Shown: positions 60,607-60,742 of the stretch, in pieces
Layout of the letters: each line of letters begins with the position of its first letter
How positions within the stretch are numbered: position 1 is the stretch's first letter
Assembly (NCBI RefSeq): GCF_001468465.1
Contig: NZ_LNSA01000027.1
Location: 1-60,742, forward strand
From: Sphingopyxis sp. H115
GTDB taxonomy: Bacteria; Pseudomonadota; Alphaproteobacteria; Sphingomonadales; Sphingomonadaceae
Length of the DNA stretch: 60,742 bases
Direction: 5' to 3'
Program-made: the position numbers and the translations under genes
Notes under the pieces: model-generated
What the model saw: only the letters and a program-made list of their open reading frames with translations
Told to the model about the DNA's origin: nothing
Database searches by the model: none

Positions 60607-60742
60607 ATGATCCACACGATCGACGAGATCGTCGCCAAGCCCGGCGAGGGCAGGGCGTTGCTCGGCGACTATCTCGCGCGTTACGCGCCCGGCGCGCGCG
60701 AGCGCGGCATGCACCTCGAACAGATCCTCGTGAGCCCGCCGA
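60607..60742 (+). CDS. Partial small protein, ABM-like (dimeric alpha/beta barrel) candidate
   Basis: Only the first 45 codons are in the window (MIHTIDEIVAKPGEGRALLG, then DYLARYAPGARERGMHLEQI). The pattern of a short first strand followed by a helix with PGxxxAL resembles antibiotic-biosynthesis-monooxygenase-like or NIPSNAP-like domains. It starts seven bases after the quinone oxidoreductase stop, so it belongs to the same operon. The product is cut off by the window edge and the call is tentative. Confidence 0.45.
   Translation, partial: MIHTIDEIVAKPGEGRALLGDYLARYAPGARERGMHLEQILVSPP

Noticed and set aside
1..60742. CRISPR arrays, rRNA and tRNA genes, replication or phage attachment sites
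   Set aside because: No regularly spaced repeats, no cloverleaf or rRNA-like stretches, and no integrase with flanking direct repeats were seen while reading both strands.

Overview
The window is high-GC DNA from an alphaproteobacterium, most likely a sphingomonad (Sphingopyxis, Novosphingobium or Sphingobium type). The evidence is the gene style: TonB-dependent receptors, many SDR, Rieske, flavin and P450 catabolic genes, and IS5, IS3, IS66 and ISL3 remnants. No rRNA, tRNA, CRISPR or housekeeping gene was seen. This is accessory catabolic DNA, apparently assembled from three modules separated by insertion-sequence scars.

Module A (about 0.1-10.6 kb) is an uptake and ester-hydrolysis set. 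It holds a serine hydrolase whose 3' end abuts an IS5-family end, a GntR regulator overlapping a Tat-exported M28-peptidase-like protein with degraded metal ligands, a TonB-dependent receptor, a type-B carboxylesterase and a second beta-lactamase-fold serine hydrolase. A thioesterase/hydrolase pair diverges from a MarR regulator. The same 12-bp palindrome lies upstream of the GntR/serine-hydrolase divergence and of the receptor, and is a candidate GntR operator.

Module B (about 12.2-24.3 kb) lies between a truncated IS3 element fused to an acyl-CoA dehydrogenase scrap on the left and IS66/ISL3 wreckage on the right. A CYP153-type P450 and its 2Fe-2S ferredoxin diverge from a tightly coupled nine-gene operon: GntR/FCD regulator, nitronate-monooxygenase-like protein, Ltp2-type thiolase-fold protein, DUF35 protein, two acyl-CoA dehydrogenases, acyl-CoA synthetase, Baeyer-Villiger monooxygenase and alpha/beta hydrolase. 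The order suggests P450 oxidation, CoA activation, dehydrogenation, retro-aldol release of a ketone, Baeyer-Villiger insertion into the ketone and ester or lactone hydrolysis. Two long palindromes sharing a core lie in the divergent promoter.

Module C (about 27.5-60.7 kb, running off the right edge) is a steroid-degradation cluster, and bile-acid-type steroids are a reasonable guess. It contains a ketosteroid isomerase with the classical Tyr14 and Asp38 and an Asp at 98, a 3-ketosteroid dehydrogenase of the KstD type plus a second FAD dehydrogenase, a KshA-like Rieske oxygenase, and the complete A/B-ring meta-cleavage set: HsaA-like oxygenase, HsaC-like extradiol dioxygenase, HsaD-like hydrolase, and HsaE/G/F-like hydratase, aldehyde dehydrogenase and aldolase. 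It also carries a thiolase, seven canonical SDRs and one SDR lacking the catalytic Tyr, an OYE-family reductase, BaiE-like NTF2-fold proteins, a DUF1214 protein, a sulfotransferase, a LuxR-type regulator, an LLM flavin monooxygenase, a TonB-dependent receptor and a quinone oxidoreductase. Two AsnC/Lrp regulators sit in tandem at the centre. A 9-bp element, TCTACGCAA, recurs five times in four intergenic regions of this module and is a candidate cluster-wide operator.

Partner genes not seen here include the HsaB flavin reductase, the KshB reductase, a ferredoxin reductase for the P450, and C/D-ring (HIP) degradation genes. These must lie elsewhere. All functional calls come from motifs and remembered family sequences; no database search was run.
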